Origin: Brienomyrus brachyistius
Lineage: Eukaryota > Chordata > Actinopteri > Osteoglossiformes > Mormyridae
DNA length: 64,000 bases
Direction of reading: 5' to 3'
Assembly: GCF_023856365.1 (NCBI RefSeq)
Contig: NC_064552.1
Coordinates: forward strand, 9,583,660 to 9,647,659
The position numbers and the translations under genes were made by a program. Below are positions 33,301 to 46,800 of the stretch, piece after piece; position 1 is the stretch's first letter, and every line of letters begins with the position of its first letter. The notes below the pieces were generated by a model. That model worked only from the letters and a program-made list of their open reading frames with translations, did no database searches and was not told the DNA's origin.

Positions 33301-34973
33301 CTGACACCCCCCCCCCATGATCGTAAATAGTATGGATGGATGTTTGAATTCTGGATGGATAAACATTAGCTGTAGTTGTGTGATCAAAAATGTTAATATT
33401 TTTTATATTCATTTTTCAACACTTTCAATAAACAAATACCCGGCTGGACTGATATCTGGAATTGCAGTGTTTAATTAGGCTGTAATGTGATGTAGTGAGT
33501 GCGGATTGCGCAGGGTAATGAGGTCCTGGCAGGGTTAATAATGGTCTTGGTCCCTGACTCGGCCCTGCGTGCTTTCAGCTGGAGTCTGTGTGGGTTTTAG
33601 ACTCCCCACGTGTGGGAGGATATTTGAAGGCTCTTTATTTCCTCACCCCTTTCCTGCTGCTCAGTTACAGTGTCATGCTCTGCGGTTGACTTACGGCCCT
33701 GGGCTGCGGCTCTCTCTCTCATATCTGTCACTGTGATGTCTCGGTGACTGTAAACGTATTGCAGTTTTGGCTCTCTATCGCCCCCCCTGAGACGCCGTCT
33801 GTCCTCCCTCTTTGCACGGCGCCGGCTTTGCCTGTGGATAATGTCACAGTGCGTCCTCCCCCCACACACCCCTTTTTTGTTTGAAACGTGACCCAAACAA
33901 AGAATCTGGGCTCCCGTTGCTGTACCGCTCTGCTGTGGCCCCGCGACTGAATCCGCGGCCCTTTCCTTGGGCTCGGCGGCGCGCGGCACTGCGCCCTCCC
34001 CACTGCCAGGGGCCTCTCCGGGGTCCAGCAGTGGAAAGTCACCGCGGTCATTCCAGCTGTGAAACCGACAGCACCCAGCGGTGGCTCTGTGTGAGGTGGG
34101 AGGGGGAGCATCCCCCCCTTTGCTGTGGGGGGGGGGGGGGGGGAGAAAGTGCTTAGCAAGGCTCTTCTGCTTTGTGACACTGCGTATGGCCAGCGTGCGG
34201 CTGCCCCAGTGAGTAAGCATCGCGAAAATGCGGTAACCATGCCGATGTCATCCCATAACCACAGCTCCCTGGTATTACTGGAGCTGGGCTGCCACAGTAA
34301 ACCCCCCCCCCCAGTTGTGTCCCTTGCTGGAGTAGCTTTTATTGGCCCAGCATGCTGTGAAAATATGAGCTGTGTCAACCCTACGCTTGTGGGTTTTTTT
34401 TTCGTCTAATAATGGACCCATTGAAAAGGTTAATAATTAGGACGCCTGTCAAAACAATCTTTTTTTTTTTTTTTAGTGTTCCTGTATGGTTACCACAGAA
34501 ACCAGACAGAAGGCCTCTGTCGGACCCTCGGCACTCGCTAAACTGTCACAATTAAAGGTGATCTCTTTTTCCCCCCTCGACTTTTCGAGCAGAATCCCAA
34601 GGTGTCCAGTATACGATGTTTATTTTCCAGGGCTAAGAAAGTCAGGACGCACAGGGCAAGTGTGGCTTTTTAGGGAGCAGATGAGATCATTCGGTGCTGG
34701 GGGGCACCGTCGGTCCAGGAGAATCAGCGAGTGCAAAAACTTAGGCCCTCAAGGTGGCCAAGTCGTAGCCTGTGTCAAAACACCCAAAGCACAAATTTTC
34801 TTTGATGCTCTTTGCATAAAATGTATTTTTCTGTGTAAAGCGTTTACTAAATGTCCATCCATCCATATTAGAACAGTGCAGTGTCTTAGAAATGGTTATA
34901 TGGAAGATTAGAGGTTAATGAAGTTGGCTTAAGTCTTTTTTCCACCAGAAAAATATTAGGCTGAATAAATAAA

Positions 34974-35463
34974 TAGACCAAAGTATAAGGACACCCCTAT
35001 TAATTGGAGGAATTGCCTAAATTTCACTAGAGATCAATAGCGTCTATTTGTCTGTCTGTCTAAGCCAAACCCATTGTTGACACAGGTATATATTGATATC
35101 ATGCAGCAAACATTGTCAGGGTGGTTGTACAGAAGAGGTTAGTGACCATCCACTTGACACTATTGTAGGATGTCAGCTTTCCCTCAAGTCAGTTTGCCAC
35201 ATTTCTGCCCTGTTACAGCTGTCCTGGTCAACTAAAGTCAATATGTCTGGGAACAAGCTCACAGAAAGGGACCTGTTCACCCAACATCAACCAGAATGGC
35301 AGCAAATCCCAGTGGCAATGTTCCAGTATCTACTGGAAAGACTTCCCAGAAGAGTGCAGGCTATTATAATAACAATCGGCTGACCAGCTTAACATTAATA
35401 CCCTTATTTTCTGAATGAAATGATGGACAAGCTGGTGTCTACATACTTTTAGCCATATAGTGT
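34974..35463. mobile_element. Tc1/mariner-like element, internally decayed
   Basis: Ends are inverted: left AGACCAAAGTATAAGGACAC, right GGTGTCTACATACTTTTAGC. A plus-strand fragment encodes QPEWQQIPVAMFQYLLERL then PRRVQAIII, matching the C-terminal end typical of Tc1-like transposases (WxxIPxxxxxxLxExxPRRxxAVI). At about 490 bp it lacks most of a transposase, so it is not autonomous. Confidence 0.75.
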
Positions 35464-36084
35464 GTTATATAACACCGATCAGCTGAGCATTTGAATGCAC
35501 ACCAAAGTGGTGTTATGTGTTTTCTGCTTATCTGTAAATCTATACTCAAACATACCCTTCATTTGTTTTTAATAGCATGCAGACTGACTGATGTTAACAT
35601 CGGTGCGAAGGGACAGACCAGCGATTATGGAAATGGTTGCCACTGCAGTCTGAACTTCCGTAAACGTCCCGAAGGGCTCTTGCCTCTGGGCGGCTACGAC
35701 TTGGCAAATGTCACCATTTGTTGGGCACAGCCCTGCTGGCTGGACGGCCCGGTGCTGTCATGCTGGCCCGCAGAGCTCACCCACTTGTGTTTACAATATA
35801 TATCCTGAGTATCTTGTGGTTCCCCTTTTCCGGAAGATGGAGTATAAGTGATTTTTTGGGGGGAGGGGAGAATAGATGAGTTTCTCTCCCCCTTAGGGCA
35901 TTAGGGGTAAACACGACAAGTTATAATGGTGCCGTTCTTCATTAGTACTGTCAGAGAACGAGAACGCATAGTAGGTTTTGCTTCCCCATCAATTTCAAGT
36001 GAGGCATTGTTCTTAATTGGAGCCGTTATGGGAAACTTGAATTCCGCTTCCCCATAGATCTCCAGTAATGTATTGGGTTTGTTT

Positions 36085-36620
36085 CCATCCATTTTCTGTT
36101 ACTGTTTGTGTTGTTCAGGGTCAGGGGGGGGGCTATAAGCAGAAGGCAGGGAACAACCCAGGATGGGGCACCAACCCATCGCAGGGCACAATGCAGGGAA
36201 CAACCCAGGATGGGGCACCAACCCATCGCAGGGCACAATGCAGGGAACAACCCAGGATGGGGCACCAACCCATCACAGGGAACAAGGCAGGGAACAACCC
36301 AGGATGGGACACTAACCCATCACAGGGAACAAGGCAGGGAACAACCCAGGATGGGACACTAACCCATCACAGGGCACAATGCAGGGAACAACCCAGGATG
36401 GGGCACCAACCCATCGCAGGGCACAATGCAGGGAACAACCCAGGATGGGGCACTAACCCATCGCAGGGCACAATGCAGGGAACAACCCAGGATGGGGCAC
36501 CAACCCATCACAGGGAACAAGGCAGGGAACAACCCAGGATGGGACACTAACCCATCACAGGGCACAAGGCAGGGAACAACCCAGGGTGGGGCACCAACCC
36601 ATCACAGGGCACACACACAG
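36085..36620 (+). repeat. 47-bp minisatellite inside a LINE-type tail
   Basis: About ten copies of a 47-bp unit starting CAGGGAACAACCCAGGATGG, with starts at 36147, 36194, 36241 and so on to 36570. The flanks are the tail start (CCATCCATTTTCTGT, TTCAGGGTCAGGGGG) and end (CATCACAGGGCACACACACA). Open frames across it, such as the NPGWGTNPSQGT repeats, are artefacts. Confidence 0.92.
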
Positions 36621-37469
36621 GCAGTTTGGTATCTGCAATTAATCTCAGCATGTTTTTGGATTTAAAGCATGTGAATTAATATATCAATTTTGAAGATTTG
36701 CTTACGTTCGACCCAAGAGGTTACATGAAGTGATATGCAGCTTGTCCAAGCTCTGAGGCATCTGTAGTGCTGGAATGACCTCAGGACCAGCTCACAGTCA
36801 TTGGCTTGGAGGTGGTGAGATTCAGGCCAGGCTCGCGCGGGGGAGCATAATGGGGAATGGCAAAGGAGAGCCACCTGCCGCCCCTGGAAAAGCAGCCAAC
36901 AAATTCGGAGTTTCCTTTCAGTCGGCGTCTGGATGGCGGTTGGTTGGAGGGGAGCCGGTCCTGGATGACACGTGCCATACCACGCTCAAAGGACAAGAGT
37001 ACGGTCGCCTCGGTTACTGGGAAGCTATGGCGGGTCACTTCAGAGAGCCAGAGGACAAAGAGCCTAAGCGTCCTTCCAGTAACTGCCCCCCCTCTCCCCA
37101 CGCCCCCATCTCAGCAGTATTAGGGGCTTTGGCGCGATTCACGACTAACAGGCAAATTCCTTTGCTGTGCACTCACGCTTCGGAGACTTCCGAGCGGGCG
37201 AGGTGGCGGGAGCGATGGGTCACGGCACGGAACCCCGCAGGAGTTTCGCTTCTTTCCGGGAGGTTCTCGGAAGAGGGCCAAGTGTCTGGCTCAGCGTCCC
37301 ACCCCGTCGTTACTCACCGACGGGGCACGGCCTCCTGGGGAAGTATGTGACACGCGGGGAAGGAGCATAATAAAGCCAGTGTTCTGGAAGAGGGCTGCTA
37401 TTTAGGAGTGAAGGATCATGGGAGTAAGACAGTAAACAGGACTGTCCTGGGGCTCCCAGGTAAGCCTTG

Positions 37470-37735
37470 CCCATCCGTCCCTGATGCCCCTTGGGGAAAT
37501 TCTCTTTTCTCCTGCCCTGTCTTGCTCCCCATGAGGCACAGAAATATGCAGGTGACAGGAAGCTTGGGGGTCACAGCACAGGGACATCCAGCACGCAGCA
37601 CCCCTGGGGCTGGGGGTTAAGGATGCTGCTGAGGGGCTCAATGGTGGCATCACTCTGCCCGCCCTGGGATCTGAACCGGCCACCTACTGATTACAGATTA
37701 GAAAGTCCTAACCTGCTGAGTCATACACGACCCCC
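37470..37735 (-). mobile_element. tRNA-derived SINE copy (minus orientation)
   Basis: The reverse complement begins with a pol III-like head: box A-like GACTCAGCAGGTTAGGA and box B GGTTCAGATCC, followed by a body with TGAGCCCCTCAGCAGC and GTGACCCCCAAGCTTCC. The same body occurs at 4804-5037. Confidence 0.7.
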
Positions 37736-40700
37736 CCCCCAATATACATCAATGGCCAGAAGGATTGGGATGGGACTGGTTTATCAATTGGAGAAAATCA
37801 AATATTAATTATATTACAGGACTAGGCCAATTAGCCTTAGCCTTGAAAGGGGATACTGGTAACATTAGCCTGCTACTGCCTTAAGTAAGGAAGATGACGA
37901 GGAGACAATAACGTATAATAACATGTTTTTATTCATGTACCTACCCACAGGACAGGAATGCCAGCCAACAGAAGGTAGCCAGCCCATTCTCAATGTATCG
38001 CTTTTGATCCCAAGAACAACGTGATTCTGCCGAAATTAGCAAGCAATTATAGCGTATCTTGAACAAGCCGACTGCAGACCGTGGCGTGAAATTAAAATAT
38101 CAAATGATTAACAGACAGTTAATATAGGCTTATGGTCATAAAACAACTTAAAATGTAAATAGCGTCAAACAATCATGCTGCCTATGGTTTAGGCTGCATC
38201 TAACATCGATGTTATTGAATCTAGCGGTTTACGCAGTGAAATCCAAACCGTTTACAGACCGTTTTTTTCAGGATTTTGGGAGTTACCGTTCGCTTAAGCC
38301 TTGATGTTTGAATCGCATGAGAGAACTGTTTCCGGAGCCATCCTGGGTTCAAGCCAATATGCAACAGTGTTATATACCTTGGTGTTTTAATCAATCCAAA
38401 ATAAAAATAAAACGAAAACGTCCCCCCTGTCATAGAAAAGAGGAAGAGGCTCTGTAAACTATACCGCTATTTTTTCCACAGTTTATTCATATTTAGTGTT
38501 TGGATGTAATGCAACACACAATTCAAGGTTTGGTACAAACCTCGGTTGTGGGATCACAGTTTGGTGTAGTTTTGGTACAGCAGGGAAAACAGTGTGTTCT
38601 GATATTTATTATTAAAACCGCAAACACAATTAGGAAAAGTTGTAAACCGAAGGCAGTGTGTCTTTCAGTGTCTGAATCAGAAGATGCACTTATTTGCACA
38701 TTGTAAAAAATATATCAAATACATTTTAAAATCAAAATATTTCACATCAGAAATATAATGAACTAAGTCCTGTCTTTAGTACTTGAGTATGATCACCTAG
38801 CTGAATTTGCTTAAATGCCACATAGAGACTTACAGGCAGAGACACTGGTAGTATCGCACATTGGATATGTTTTCTGCAATATATCTGTATTCGGTATAAC
38901 AGATGGGCAGTCTTGATTTAATCAACTACTCTCTCTCCAGTGCTGGTGTAATTTGTTGGGAAACCAAAATGTTTCCAAACCGCCGATTATGACTGACTGT
39001 AACCAGGATTATCCGTCACCAGCTCACAGCCACAATTAGCATAATGTTTTCCATACTGAACGTCTACTTGTGAATTTAAGTTCCACCCATGTCAAGAAAT
39101 GTGTTCATTCGTTTCATTGTGTGTACTGAATCAGCAATATAACATGTAATGATGTATTGAAAATTCATCATTCCGAGAACAGCTGCACTCGTAAGTCTTT
39201 TTAAACTAAATTAATTAATCCCCCCCTTTCATCAATTTTTTTGCACATTCTTTTAACTTCAGTTAAAGGAATTTAGCCCTCTAGTCACCCTTAACGATAC
39301 CGCACTGAAGAAGGAAGTGATGGTGAATAGTGCTACCGGATCCACCGTTGTGGTTTGTTTGGACCGTCAGAACCCGGAAACACATCATGCATTGGGTCAG
39401 ACTTAACAAGCAGATATTGTTGCATTCTTCTTGTGTTTGCACATTATTTGTAGACTCCAAAAAAAAAACTAAACAGCAAAAATAAACAGCAAAAATGAGA
39501 ATAATAGAGCTCCTTTAAGCTTTCTACGACTGCTTTGAGTGCGAATGATGGCAGGAGGATCGGTGAGGTGAAGGAGGGTTGGGAAGGTTGGTCTGAGAGC
39601 AGATTGACAGACATTTCTTTAGTGAGGGGCACGGAGTGCAGCTAAATCCTCTGCTTATTTGTGCAGAACATTTCACATGGATGCAATTGAAAGTATTTTA
39701 CGGAAATCAAATAATACGGAATAGCATTATACAGTAAGAATGACACGTGAAGGTCCCCCGTCTTAAATATGTTACATATCTCGGGTGTGCGCACCAAGTG
39801 AGATTATGCAAGTCTGTCTTGTATGAGCCTTGATTAATTAAAGCTGAACTGCGTTAGTGGAATGAGATGAGGCTAAGTTTAGAGATGGCACTAGTTTGAG
39901 TCGGACTTTTTCGGGAAAGTCTGGCTTTCTTTAGCTACTTTCATGGAATACCCCCAAGAACTGCACCCAAAGACAAAACAAACACGAAGTGCAGAGAAGC
40001 TGCAAGAACCTCTTCAGCACTGGCTATCAGCTAGCTATGTAGTACCCAGAGTGAAGACATATATCTTTAATTCGCACACCATTTCAGGGAACCGCGAAAA
40101 ACCCGGGCTGCACTGTGGATTTGAGGGCTTTGCTGATGGTGCTTCTTTCCCATGAATCATTCATGCCGAAGAGCTGCCCAGATGAGAGCAAAGTGCTCCC
40201 TTGGAGTTGGAAATGGAGTTTTTGTGATCCAACCTTCAAAAAACAAAAATATATATGTGATTTATCGTGCGTCCTCCAACTGCAATGGATATAAGGATCA
40301 GTCTTTTATAGGATATATGAGTAGTACAGTAACAATAATTAAGGTGAATCACTAAAGCACAGGACAAAGGCAAGTTGTAACTGGAGGAAAGCATTCATTG
40401 AAATGCTCTAGACACTTTTTTTTTTGAGATTTTGCTGCTGTTAGCCAAGGTCTTCCGCTGGTGTATTTTTTCCTGTCTGGAGTGTCAAGTTCTTGGAAGG
40501 ATGTTCACTTTATCTGCTAAAACAATTATAACTGAGCCCAAAGTTAAGAAGGGCAAAGTAATAATAAAGAGAAGGACCAAGAATAATGTTTTGTCTATCA
40601 TCAAGGGTTTTCAGACCCTAGGCAGCTGTGCTTGATATCTACAGGCATAGCAATTTGATCAAAGCCTTTATTATTATAGGTAGTTTGTTAAACTGGACCC

Positions 40701-43700
40701 ACAACAAAGGTGAGGTGGGAAATTTTAGAGGAAAAAAACAGCCCTTGAAAAGATAGATCATTTGCTTAATCATCAGGTCCATTTGTGCTGCTGCCTTTTG
40801 AAGTTGTACAAGTATCATAAGAGTCAGGAAAAGCACTCAGAGTGCAGGACCGTCGCCTGGGTATCGCTGGCGTCGTCATGGTGGCTAAGTGCTTAAAAAC
40901 AAATCCTGTGTTTTAGGGACATCTCTGTTCACTTGCTTCTTTGAAGGGGTTTCCCATATTTGCGCAATTTGAATTCTTTGAGTGTTAGATGTCAAAACAC
41001 ACATCTGAAACACATGGGACAAACTGTACAAGGTGTACATGTGAACTGTCTCGCACAGTAACCTTGGCAGCATCGAGGGCACTGAAGCAATGCTGTTTAA
41101 CTTGATTGCTGACCTTATCACAACATTTTTAACCTGCCTGATATATCTAACATCACAGCAGGGTGACGAAGTACTGTTCTCTCGGAAGGGCGTTTTCCAG
41201 ACACTTTTACCTGTGGCTGACAGACAGACCTAGTTCGAAATGTTATGTTGTCTTCTGCATGTTGTTCTTCACAACTTTTGACATATTTCCAGACAATGCG
41301 GGCCATATATCCCCAAATGAGCCATTGAAATAAAATTCATAAAATGTAATTATATTACTTTGATGAAGTAATCAAAATTACATTACATGTTACATTTATT
41401 AATTAGTAATTAGAAATCTGTAACCTATTACATTTCAGAAGTAAGCTTCCCAACATTGTGCATTAGGATGGAAAACTGGATTATGTGACGCTTTTCTGTA
41501 GGTCATCGAGACTTAGGGCGGATAGTATCATTGATACTTTAATAAATATTCCCGCAAACTTGTGCCGTCGGGCAGGAATGCGTGAGTCCTGACACTTTTC
41601 TACAGCTGGGCAGTGCAGCAGATTAGCACTCTAATGCAAGCCTTGCATCCAGATGTTCTCGCAGTGTTAGGGGAAAAAAACAACATGCATAAACGGAGAT
41701 TTTATGCAAGGAAGGTGGAATGTCTGCTTCCCGGAGAATGCAGCCGAGCTCACTTAATTACTGGTGATGATCTGGCGAACCCAAAGTGCGGCTTCGCAGA
41801 CCTGCCCGGAGCCTTTGTGGTCTACATGTCGCGCCCTCAGTCGGCTTTGGGGCGACCCTACTTTATTTAAAACTTACCCATTGTGTCCATGTCGTCATAA
41901 TTAAAGTCTGAGTTTTACAAACACAATACCTAAATGCTCAGTAGCGACCGCATTTGTTTTCTATCAATCTACACATGTAATTAGGTATCTGTTTTTTAGT
42001 ACCAATGTCTCTAAAAAGCTTAAAACACAAGAGAAATTGTAAATCTCGAGCTGCTCTCCTGTTGGCTGCCGCCCGTTTGACAATGACCGCAGTTGGCTGA
42101 AGACGCGGGGCTGGAGAGCCCCGCCCATCTTTCCACAGAAGTGTTGGAGAGAGCAGCCGTCCCCACGCTGTGGTCCAAAATAAGACCCGTTCTGCTTCTC
42201 TGTACTCCCCGAGTGAGTGTTTCCAATCGGAGACGCCACGACACCGCGTTACAAAAACAAAAGCTGAGCCAGGAGTTACTGCTGCCGAAAGTCACGTCGC
42301 ATTCTGGTTCACCCGAGCTTTACATGAGTCCCACCATATGTTCGATGTGCGTTACGTGATGCCAAGCACTTGGTAGGCCTGATAGATGCGTGACTTGGAT
42401 GGTGCAGTCCTACCATAATCTGTTCTAGACAGTTCATAGTTGCAGCCTTTCTGCTAATGCCGTTGACACTAAATACGGTAATTTACCTACACTGACAGTC
42501 TTTGAAGCTTTGTAGTAATACAGCCTTTGGATAACAGGTCAATAGTGGAGTAGCGACCTCGGTTGTGGCCTATGTCTGCCCCCTAGTGAAATGGTTGGGT
42601 ACTGCATTCTCGATTCAAACAATGAAATTCCACACACTGGTGCATAATTTGTAGGGCACAAAGGAGCCTCTGAACCTCTCTTCTTCAGCATTTATTTGAA
42701 TAGTCATAAAAAAAAATCACCAACCATTTGGGCACTATTTAATCTGTTTGCGAAACCTGCGGGATCATACCTTTTAAGGGGCATGTTGAGCTAACTGCCA
42801 GTCTCTTTATCTGATTCTTTTTTATTTATTGTAAAGCTTTTTTTGTTTGTTTACTTATGATGTATGTATAAATTTACATCAGAAACTTTCTCTGTTATCC
42901 ATTTTTATTTTAATTCGTCTTTATTAATGATTAAATTTACCGTTTTTGTGCGCTGTAGTGAATTTAAATTTTAGTACAACAAGGATTATGTTTTACTGAC
43001 TCAGACTGACTTTGACATGACCTGAACATAATATTTGGCTCCCTTTTTAAATTTCGAGTCTCAATCAGTTGACGGCTCAAGCAAATTATTTCGTGCGTCA
43101 GCTGAGAAGCCAAGATCTTGGTATGCGTGGTCTGTCATGTCTTACGGGACTACAGAGCATACAGCATTTCAGATTTCTTTTGACAATACAGTGACCTGCC
43201 ACCAGGAGGCGATCATAAGCAGTGCTGACGATGTCATGCCATTTGAATCATATGCATGTTACTGCTTTTAAGTGAGACAGAAACTTCTGATTCTACTCTG
43301 ATAATATGCTTTGGGTGTTTTTACTCGGCACCATGCTAAAAACAATTAACCCTTCTTTTCACTTTTTGTCCCGAACCCTTGTATTTAGTTACAAATTTTG
43401 TAAACGACTCCAGTAAGCGATTGTAACAGTTGATATACTAGTAAATGGTGGAGTAAGTCAGTTGGAGAATGTTGTGTATCTATCCAGCGCAAACGACTAT
43501 CCCGCTCGATGGAAGGCTGCAGTGAGCATGCAGTACAGAAAGCATCCTTGAGTGATGTATTTTCAAAGCGATGGGGCATGTTTGTGTTGTAAGCATTGAT
43601 CTCAGGAGAAAGACAAACAAGAGGTGGACCCTGAGAGGTTTGCTGGAGGTTCTCATGGCAACGGTATCCGGAGCCTCATAATGAGAGGGATCGACAGATC

Positions 43701-44777
43701 GTTCCGGAGCGACACAACCCTACCCCCGCCCCCCGGTCTCATGGATAATGAGGTCATTACAGAGGCACAGCAGTCGTGAGCCAAGTGACCCTCCGCTTAA
43801 TTTAGTATTCATAATTCAGCAAGAGGTGGATCGTTTGGAATATATTCTTCTTTGCTGCTGCGGGTAATTAGCTAAGCTAATTAGCCATTGGGTTACCTAA
43901 CACACGTAGACGCCCAGAATTGTAAACAGTAATTGGAAGTGTTTTTTCTGCATTTGCATTTGAAAATCCTTCATTTACATTATTCTGTCAAATAAATGTA
44001 TTCATGTATTACAATTGGATGAACGTTTGTTTTTTTTTGTCTTAATAATCCAAATATAAGTGGGAAGTATCTCTTCTTGGATCCTCACTGAGAGAGTTAA
44101 CTGCTTTTTAAAATTGTTTATTGGACGGCAGCGCGTCTGTCTGTCTGTCTGTTTGTTGAACTGTCCCTAGAGACCTACCAGATACAGCAAAGACATCTGG
44201 GGGATGAACATACAAAGACAGACCTAAATAATCACAAAAAGATGGCAGCAGTTTGAGGCAATAGTTCTACGGTTTCAGTACAGAGGTTGAACTTTAAAAA
44301 CCATTCTGCAGAAGGGATTAGTCAAAAATCGGGAGGCAAGGAAGATCGTTCACTGGCACTGGATGATCAGAGGGTGCAAGACCTTCGGGAGGTTCAGGGA
44401 CGCTAAGCCCAAAGAGGTTCTGTAGGCTGTGGAGGGTGTCGGAGGTCATGGACTAGCTGTCATGTCCGCTGGGCCAAATGAGTTAGCCCCCCGCGTGTTG
44501 TTAGCATGTCCCCTGAATAGGGTGTCCCATTCAGGTGGGGGTGTCCGGGTGGTCAGCTTTGACGTTGGGCTTTTCTAGGGTCCACTGAGCCAGACTGGGG
44601 AGTGGGGAATGTGCGGTGGTCCCCCCATGGTCCCTCCTCGCTGCCCTCCCTGAAAGAGTCACAGTGTAAAATAGCTCTCCAGTTAAGCCAGTCCCACAGA
44701 GATTGGGGAGAAAGACTGGAGGGACTTTGTAAGAGGACAGTTTCCAAGCTTTGCCATCGCGACATCCTCCGTGAGCC

Positions 44778-44798
44778 CCCCCCCCCCCCCCCCCCCCA
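44778..44798. repeat. Poly(C) run
   Basis: About 21 consecutive C. Similar C or G runs occur near 34128-34142, 46431-46446, 52073-52091, 60280-60301, 62181-62196 and 63553-63569. Confidence 0.95.
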
Positions 44799-46674
44799 TC
44801 TAGGCTTTATTGAACTCGCCCTCCATCCGATAAGATCTCCAGCATTGCCTCGCACTACTACGAGTAAGTTCCCCTCGCGCCAAATAAGGGTTAGTCCTCC
44901 CATCGGAAACGCTGAGGTCCCTGACTCATCCCTGCCCTGCTCGGGCTGGGATTCTCTCTTCCTGAGTGACAAGGATTCAACAGAAGCCACTTGCCTGTTT
45001 TCCGAAAGGCTCCCTGGCCAGATGCCTCCTTGATCTTTTGCCACAGTGAGTAGGACCTGCTTTCACGTTTTTTTAGCGAGTCCAGGTTTGAGAATCACAT
45101 CATTTTTGAGTCTATTGGGAATCTTGATTAGTTTGTCTTCGCAGTTATTTTCTCTCGTATAAAATCACGAAGAATGTTTACTACCTTACTTCAGTGCTGG
45201 CTGAAACCTATTTCTCAATAAGGTAAGATCAAATGTCTGTATATACGATTTTGTGCGTTAAATCAGTTAAGGTCTAAGGTTATTGACCTAAAGGTTGGTA
45301 CTGCTAGTTTGGGGGTCTACTAAATTTGAGGCTATGTTCGAGCACAATATAAATAATATTAATGTAAAATGTTAATAATGTTACTGCATGTAATAATTCA
45401 GCCGTTATCATCAGTCACCGTAGCTGTATAGACGTCGATGGCTTTTGTTCTGTAACTTTTCTTCAATCTGACATTCAAGTGCTTTAGCATATGCACTAAT
45501 CTTTTGAGTTGTTTTGTTTGGACACGTTGGGGTTGTGGAGAGTTAAAAGATGACGGCGCAGAGTTTATTTTATTTTTTTTGTGGAACCTATGCAACACTA
45601 TTCTTTTGCAGGACCGCAGTGCGCACAGGCCGTAGGTATACGCGAGCCTTGCTGTGAATTGTCTTGCACGCTGTAACCCTCGAGACTGAGAGATTACAGA
45701 CAGCAGGTCAAAATTAGTGCTCATTATAAATATCAAATATTTACGATAAATGTAAGGAGTAAACAGGAAGTGGTGAAATTTTTCTTTAATTTGTAGGGCT
45801 GGACCCCGTGTGTCTCTGTTAGTGTCGTTTTAGAAAATTCATCTCAGTGGAGCACACGAAATCTTTAACCTCTCCATTCTGCTGGCGCACAAGTTATATG
45901 CAGAGTCAAACAGACTCGGATTACCGTGTTTTTCGTAACAAACCTCTGTTCCTGTGCCTGATAAGAAGGCCTATATAAAGTCGCGAGCTGAAAGGCCACT
46001 GCGCATTAACCACAAGCTCGTAAATCTGGAAGCCGGTTATTAAAGAAAACACAGCAGTACCCCAGCTGTGGGTTGGTCCGGTCGGCCCGCTGATGACATA
46101 AACTCCGGAGCTCTTGCTGGTCACCGTGGAAATGGGCTCCAGGTTGTCTGCGGGACGGTCCCTGCCTGGCAGTTCATGCTTGGGTCGGCTGGCCCCAGAG
46201 CAATCAGACCCTGCCTGAAGGGGCTTTTTTTTAAGTGTTCCAGTGATGTTGGATTTGAGACGTGCTGGATTGTAGTACAGGGTCGCTGCTTGTGCACGTG
46301 TCCAGCCAGGCTCCCTCGTAAACAGTAAATAAGAGCCAGCAGCGGTGTGTGGGACAGCGATGGCTCGCTCTGGGGGGAGGGAAATGGCCCCGTGTGAAAT
46401 TCAACAGGGGATGATAGGTTGGTGCTTAGGCCCCCCCCCCCCCCCCGGGTCCCGGAAAGCTGCCAGTGCAGTCACAGGGAAAAACCTACCCGCCAGAGAG
46501 CTGCTCTTGTAGAGGTGAGTACAGTGCATTTGGGGGTACAGCTACGTGTTTGTGGGCCCGGACCCCATGCACTGATGTTGGAGTGAGGGTCCGAAAGGGT
46601 GGGCTTCGAACTTAGCTTAATTTTTACTGGTCAGAATCTTAAGGGGCTTTCTGTTATTGAGTAAAAGGTATAAT

Positions 46675-46800
46675 TAGGGCGCTTTTCCACCGGACCTAGT
46701 TCCATACTTTCGGTTCGGTACTTTTGGTCCTTTTGCTTTTCCATTGACTTCCGGTCAAGTACCAGTGCCAAAAGACCTGATCTGGTGGAAAAACACCCTC
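46675..46800. mobile_element. Palindromic MITE
   Basis: Terminal inverted repeats GGGCGCTTTTCCACC at the left and GGTGGAAAAACACCC at the right, flanked on both sides by AATTA. The core contains GGTTCGGTACTTTTGG and AAGTACCAGTGCCAAAAG, also inverted. It is about 125 bp with no coding capacity. The layout resembles hAT-type fish MITEs. Confidence 0.7.

Noticed and set aside
33597..34378. Two overlapping minus-strand open frames of over 200 codons
   Set aside because: The region is GC-rich and low in stops, the two frames overlap, and neither translation shows a known domain. Probably chance.
36068..36550. Repeat protein of NPGWGTNPSQGT units
   Set aside because: The unit is 47 bp, not a multiple of three, so the frame changes each copy; it lies inside an interspersed repeat.
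36775..37350. 191-codon plus-strand open frame
   Set aside because: No recognised domain; GC-rich intron with frames on the other strand too.
41330..41460. Possible transposon end with TAATTACATTAC-type sequence
   Set aside because: Resembles fish MITE ends, but no second inverted end was found nearby.
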